Positions 59,206 through 64,000 of a stretch of 64,000 nt of DNA are shown here, in pieces. This stretch comes from Crambe crambe (lineage: Eukaryota > Porifera > Demospongiae > Poecilosclerida > Crambeidae). The position numbers were made by a program, and so were the translations under genes. Positions within the stretch are counted from its first letter, which is position 1; the number at the start of each line of letters is the position of its first letter. The notes below the pieces were generated by a model, which ran no database searches, was not told the DNA's origin, and saw only the letters and a program-made list of their open reading frames with translations. Location: assembly GCA_963924555.1 (NCBI GenBank), contig OZ004598.1, positions 3,062,501 through 3,126,500 on the forward strand, in the 5' to 3' direction.

Positions 59206-61213
59206 TTTCTTGGTTGAGCAGATACAAAAGAATTGTGTGCTCGATGCATCATTTTTATTTACATAGGATGGTTAAATGTAGAAACGCATACATTTCTTTT
59301 TGTTATACTAATAATCATCACTGCCATTACGTTCTCTGTTTTTCCTTGTGAAGTTAATGGATAAAATGATTATGATACTAATAACTACAAGGATAGTGGT
59401 GTCCAAGTTACTCAAGGTTTATACCTGAGGTTACCATGTTCCACCATACATCATATCAGTACACATCCTACAAGTGAGGCTTTGCATGTAGTGCACCCCT
59501 AGTTATATGCCTGTACAATTGGTAAGAACCAGCTAGCTAGTTAGTTGCCTAAACTTTCCCACAATCAAAAAAGACATACCTGTTAGAGAACTTCACACAT
59601 ATGGTGTATAATTACGGTAAGGGATCTACACGTTTTCAAACTGACCAATCAGCAGCTAAATCGAGGGGTGTGGTTATTAGGATGGGTAAAGGGTAGCTTA
59701 ACTCATACAGGCATCCCTACTTGTCTGTTTTATTTAGAATTAGGTGATTAGCACCCATAGGAAATTCAAATTTCATCCTTGTTCCTTCACTGTTTTATAC
59801 TGATGTTTTTACTGGAAGGTTTTTAGGAAGGAAGATGTACCCTGCCATTTGATCGATACAAATAAAAACAACAACAATAACACACCCATAAATTTAATAC
59901 CATTTGTTTCAGGACTACTACTTTAAAGTTGTTGAAAATCTTAACAGATAGGGTTGGGTGGGGCACTGGGACTCTCCTACGAAATATAGACTCGAATTCA
60001 TGATATTGTAACTATGTGCATGGGTCAATCAATTTAGATGGAAAGTCAGCAGAAATGGTCAAGAAAGTATTGGACATCACACAAAGTATTAGCTATACCA
60101 TATAATTTGCATCGTCTGTTTTCAAAAGTTTACAAGCCTGGTTACAATCAGACTTATATATATAGGGAACCATTACTCTTCATTAATTTGTGGACCTGTG
60201 CAGAAAGCTAATCCACTGTCTTCAAGTAGCTATGCCTGGTTATTATGGGTTGGATAAGAAGGTATTAAGGCAATGTTGGAAGCGGACAGCAAAAAGATCT
60301 AGGATGAGTTTGCAAGTCTGTTCTTACTCAAAGAATCTTCAAGCAATCTAGTCACTGGATTGAATATTACGATTTGTGTGGGTGTGTTAGTTACTGGAAA
60401 AAGAATTTGAAGAACAAGTTAGACACACCCATGTTCAATGCCACTGAGGCATGCAGTATTAATGGTAACTCCTCTTTTATGTAATTCTTCTGCTGCATTG
60501 GTTCTAGCACTCCCTCAGCAGTTGTTTGTATTGGGTGGGGCGAATAAAAATGTGGCTGCTGTGAGTACAATTACATCATGAAACAGATATTTAGGTGGAA
60601 GTAGCTATGAGACTAACATTACCATGGTATGACTTCACTTGTGTGACAATGAAATATTCATGGCTGGTGAATCTTGTGGTGGCAAGATTATGAAAGTATG
60701 GATACACGAGGGTTTCATGGGTTGGAAACCTGGTATCCCCCCTCCCCCAAAGAAATTATATTTATAAACAATAATAACTGAAGTATATTGCTGAATGCTG
60801 AATGGTAAGAGAAGAATGAGCCCTCTAAATTTTTCTTTCACGATCCACATGGCCTTAAAAAAACCCTGCATAAAATGGCACACAGCAAATGGATTCACTT
60901 GTGAATGAGTTATTGGTGTGTGGCAGTAGCCAAGTCAATGTTTTAAATTTTAGCTGTTTTTTTTTCTTACAATTTCCCAGTATTTATGGAGAAACTCAAC
61001 TAGATAGTTTAACTGGGAGCTTGCTGAATGTGGGTTGTGCTTTCAACTGGATTGATTCCTGCAGAAGCAATTTATCCCAGCAGCATGCAAGGGAATCCAC
61101 TAGATAGTCAATCTTCCTCCTAGCTAGAAATAATGGATTTGGCCCACCCCATCACAGTCAAACTTTAACAAGAAGTAAATAATTACTAATTTCACCTATC
61201 CTATTAGTAGCTA
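59206..61213. other. Gap with weak coding traces
   Basis: Mostly non-coding. A fragment at 60303-60410 on the plus strand resembles a short-chain dehydrogenase C-terminus. GGCATCCCTACTTGTC near 59709 is another copy of the MITE core AGTAGGGATGCC. Nothing else is recognised. Confidence 0.4.
60303..60410 (+). pseudogene. Possible short-chain dehydrogenase C-terminal fragment
   Basis: After a TAG at 60300-60302, the frame reads DEFASLFLLKESSSNLVTGL, NITICVGVLVTGKRI, then TGA. This resembles the L-F-L-x-S-x-x-S-x-x-V-T-G-x-x-I-x-V-D-G-G end of classical SDR enzymes, with the final D-G-G degraded. A possible preceding piece (DGKSAEMVKKVLDITQS) is near 60038. No Rossmann or YxxxK part is found, so it is likely a relic. 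Confidence 0.3.
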
Positions 61214-63424
61214 TCAATACTTGTATACTCTGCAGTTGTTATAATCAGTGACATAAAGGAATCCTTCCCCATCGAGTGCACTACCCACTGCATAGGCAAC
61301 TTGAAACGAGTGCACTTGTTCATAAAGATGATTTAATATCGTTAATCTGCTGCTGCTGGAGCGATACTCACTGATGAATACGTAACCTTCAGGGTCGATG
61401 GCTATTCCAGATGGTCTCTGTATGATCCCACTGCCATATGTTGTGACTTCTTTGTCTTCTGGTGTGAAGACTACAATGGAATTTTTGTTGTAATTAGCAA
61501 CATGAAGATTTCCAGAAGGATCAAATGCAACACCCCATGGATTACTCAAATCTCCAGTGATGTGACGATCAAATGTTCCATCAGCTTTGAAAACTGAAAT
61601 TCGATTGTTGCTATATTCACTGACATATACTTGACCATCTGGATCAATACATATACCACGAGGGTTAGATAACTGACCATTGCCAGACCCAGATTCTCCA
61701 AACTTAGATAGAAATTCACCAGAGGTTGTCAGTTTTTGAATGCGATTGTTATTACCATCAGCTACATATATTGCATCACCTTGAATGGCTATAGCAGTTG
61801 GATAATAAAATTGAGCATCTCCACTCCCAGAGCTGTTACGGGTACCTATAGTACGTACATGTTCATTAGACTTGTCCTTGACTTCAATGGAGTGATAGCC
61901 ATAATCAACAATAAAAACTTCATTGTTGTTATTGCTGAAAGCAACATCCCATGCTTGAGATGATACACTAAAAGTTTGTTGTAAAGATGATGAAAGTGAA
62001 GAGTAATCTCGTGGCTCCCTTACACTAATAGTAAAAGGACTGGATTTTATATCTTCACTTCCAATTGTGATTTTCAGCTGATGTTCTCCAGCTGCTCGTG
62101 GTGTAATAGATACAACATATGTCCCGTCTTCATTATCTTTGATTTCACCTTTAACATTAAAGTCACTGGAACCGATCAAGCTTAACATAGCTTGCACAAC
62201 TTCTCCTCCATGAGGATAACGCTTTCCTTGCTGGTCTCGAGCTACGACAATTATTTTCCTTTCTCTCCCGTTGATGGCTTGAGGAATATGAAGTGATGCA
62301 GTGCTGCCTCCAGCATAGCAGCCTCCGTAGACTACTCCCAATTTCTCAATCTCATTGTCGACTGCAGTGGCATCAAATTCAACAGGCATTGACTCGTTAT
62401 TGCATGGATCAAGGAAATAGTCTTTGTACTGTTGCATGAGTGTCTTCAGTTTTTTTGCCATTGCTGCTTTAGCTGACAACATTTCTTCAGAAGTATAAAT
62501 CTGAGCTGCATTTTTTATCTTGCCACAGGTTCGAACTATTTCACTGTGCAATTTTTTGACTTCTCGAGTCTGTTCAGTAAGAGCAGTTATTTTTTTAAGT
62601 CCTGCTTCTGAACTTACTTCCAGAAGATTTTCTTCACGTCTCCGTAAAGCATCATAGCGAACCTTAAAAAACTCTTGTATGTGACCATCAACCGATTTTT
62701 GCTTGATTTTTACATTTTGAATTGCCTTTTCCATCTGAGCAATAGCATCTTGAAGGTCACTGCCAGCAGAATCCGTCTCTGTGAGCAAGGACATCAAGTC
62801 ACTTCTCTCTTCTTCTGCAACTTTTTCCATTCGTTCATACTTGTGCCCATTGTGTGAAAGAACAACACAGTCACGACATATCAGGCAAGAACATGTCTTG
62901 CAGTAAAATTTTAATACTTCATCACTATGAAACTGGCAATAAATTACCTTATGAGGCACATTATCGAGCAAACCTTTATCATTTTGGTCTTCTTTCTCTT
63001 CTCCAACTTCAACTAACTCGTGTTCGTAAGTTTTTCGCCGCCTCATATGATCTTCTGTGCACTGTTTGCACAAAAACTTGCAGCACTTGCAACAGAACTT
63101 AACTGCCACACTTTCGGAAGATTCAATACAGCGATCACAGCTTGCTCCTGAAGGACTTTTGACCTTTTCTTCATATCGAGCAACATCTGCTTCATAGATG
63201 CTACGCAGGTCCTTTGGTAAAGCTTCCACACCACTATCTGGGATCTCAAATGGCAGTTTACAAGTTGGACACAAATAGCATTCAATTTTTTCCTCCTCAA
63301 AAAGTATCTTTAAACATTTGCAACAAAAGGAATGCAAGCAGGGAAGCATTCGTGGATCAGAAAAATAATTAGTGCATTGTGCACAAGAAGCTGGAGTAGA
63401 CTTCTTTGATATGTTAGTAGCCAT
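61214..63424 (-). CDS. TRIM-NHL protein (RING, B-boxes, coiled coil, filamin, NHL), intronless
   Basis: 736 residues in one exon. RING finger at about 14-60 (C-x2-C ... HSFCCKCL ... C-P-T-C). B-box-like zinc fingers at about 95-140 (CDRC...CCKCCKFLCKQC) and 160-198 (CQFHSDEVLKFYCKTCSCLI, CRDC...HNGH). Coiled coil at about 200-330. Filamin/ABP280 repeat at about 375-470 (NEDGTYVVSITPRAAGEHQL). About six NHL propeller blades to the end (YPTAIAIQGDAIYVADGNNN, NPRGICIDPDGQVYVSEYSN). The order equals the TRIM2/3/71 class, which act as E3 ubiquitin ligases and RNA or protein binders; which of these it matches cannot be told. The lack of introns in a gene-dense, intron-rich window suggests a retrocopy or lineage expansion. 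The stop is TGA at 61214-61216. Confidence 0.93.
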   Translation of the reverse strand: MATNISKKSTPASCAQCTNYFSDPRMLPCLHSFCCKCLKILFEEEKIECYLCPTCKLPFEIPDSGVEALPKDLRSIYEADVARYEEKVKSPSGASCDRCIESSESVAVKFCCKCCKFLCKQCTEDHMRRRKTYEHELVEVGEEKEDQNDKGLLDNVPHKVIYCQFHSDEVLKFYCKTCSCLICRDCVVLSHNGHKYERMEKVAEEERSDLMSLLTETDSAGSDLQDAIAQMEKAIQNVKIKQKSVDGHIQEFFKVRYDALRRREENLLEVSSEAGLKKITALTEQTREVKKLHSEIVRTCGKIKNAAQIYTSEEMLSAKAAMAKKLKTLMQQYKDYFLDPCNNESMPVEFDATAVDNEIEKLGVVYGGCYAGGSTASLHIPQAINGRERKIIVVARDQQGKRYPHGGEVVQAMLSLIGSSDFNVKGEIKDNEDGTYVVSITPRAAGEHQLKITIGSEDIKSSPFTISVREPRDYSSLSSSLQQTFSVSSQAWDVAFSNNNNEVFIVDYGYHSIEVKDKSNEHVRTIGTRNSSGSGDAQFYYPTAIAIQGDAIYVADGNNNRIQKLTTSGEFLSKFGESGSGNGQLSNPRGICIDPDGQVYVSEYSNNRISVFKADGTFDRHITGDLSNPWGVAFDPSGNLHVANYNKNSIVVFTPEDKEVTTYGSGIIQRPSGIAIDPEGYVFISEYRSSSSRLTILNHLYEQVHSFQVAYAVGSALDGEGFLYVTDYNNCRVYKY

Positions 63425-64000
63425 AATTATTCCTCCTATTATTAATTTTCACATGAATTTATCTTGACCAATGAACTGTAATGAATATTACATATTTAGC
63501 TGTGAAAGGATACAAATTAAAATGTTTGCACAATAAATTTCGCTTAAAGTTCACACATTACAATTGGTAGAGAAACTGAATCCAACATGATAATGCCTTG
63601 CATAGAAATAGCCAGCTGCAAACTTGATGTGCATGAGATTTGAGATTTAATTGCACAACTTTATGTACAAATAGTTTGATTTTTAACTTGTACCCCTTCA
63701 CAACTATTTATTTTCAGCAGGTAATCATGATCACCTGACTCATAGACCTGTTCAAGGGTATTTCCAGGTGTGGGCTCACTATAAAAACTACCAAAGTTTA
63801 TCTAATCTTCCAGTCAATTCACTACACTATGTACCATAGCAACTTAACAGGTGGGGTGGTTCACAAGACTAGGAATTTAGGTCATTCTTTTCATCGAATC
63901 ACGCCTTAATGTTAAAACTGGTATTGCAATTTGTAAATCGGTTGTCAGAGTAGAATCTGCTTGCTGAATGTCTGGTCTCACTGCTAGTACCATAATGAAT
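63425..64000. other. Upstream flank of the TRIM-NHL gene
   Basis: AT-rich sequence with no recognised coding exon or repeat. It should contain the TRIM-NHL promoter; I see no distinctive motif. Confidence 0.4.

Overview
The window is animal nuclear DNA: AT-rich, with multi-exon genes, GT-AG introns that are often only 40-150 bp long, and no operons, Shine-Dalgarno sites or CRISPR. Compact genes sit next to repeat-choked gaps, and runs of TAGCTAGCTATAGCT-type sequence are common. Together with a lineage-type TRIM-NHL gene this suggests a demosponge, most like Amphimedon queenslandica. That is an inference from style and gene content, not a database match. Protein identities rest on family motifs read from conceptual translation.

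Layout. 1-5440 (-): 5' two thirds of EDC4 (Ge-1), cut by the window edge. 5515-6315 (+): mitochondrial ribosomal protein uL4m, whose ATG is 74 bp from the EDC4 ATG (divergent promoter). 6412-8252 (-): casein kinase 2 alpha, convergent with uL4m. 8253-10981: repeat-bearing gap. 10982-13857 (+): gamma-SNAP. 13962-19741 (+): replication licensing factor CDT1, with a 3.4 kb repeat-filled intron. 19742-21572: a copied piece of NDC1 exon 2 and a dead reverse transcriptase. 21573-24470 (-): intron-containing integrase gene with inactivating lesions. 24480-34947: about 10 kb of nested transposons, palindromic arrays and tandem repeats. 34948-50981 (+): nucleoporin NDC1, stretched to 16 kb by introns that hold a decayed transposon and, on the opposite strand, a small membrane-protein gene. 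51749-52597 (+): transgelin/calponin-like gene. 52741-56012 (-): DNA polymerase kappa. 56013-61213: mostly non-coding, with a GGTAAC minisatellite and weak exon candidates. 61214-63424 (-): intronless TRIM-NHL protein.

The conserved genes are housekeeping functions (mRNA decapping, mitochondrial translation, CK2 signalling, SNARE disassembly, origin licensing, nuclear pore, actin binding, translesion synthesis). They share no obvious pathway and their linkage looks incidental. The distinctive content is the repeat landscape: at least five inverted-repeat (MITE-like) families, two clear nested insertions with internal empty-site controls, three loci of a shared palindromic GGGGGACAYT architecture, and a repeat family that carries an NRF1-like GCATGCGC box and has a copy just upstream of CK2 alpha. 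I found no convincing new multi-gene system. The best candidates for something new are the repeat-derived promoter and the palindromic arrays.
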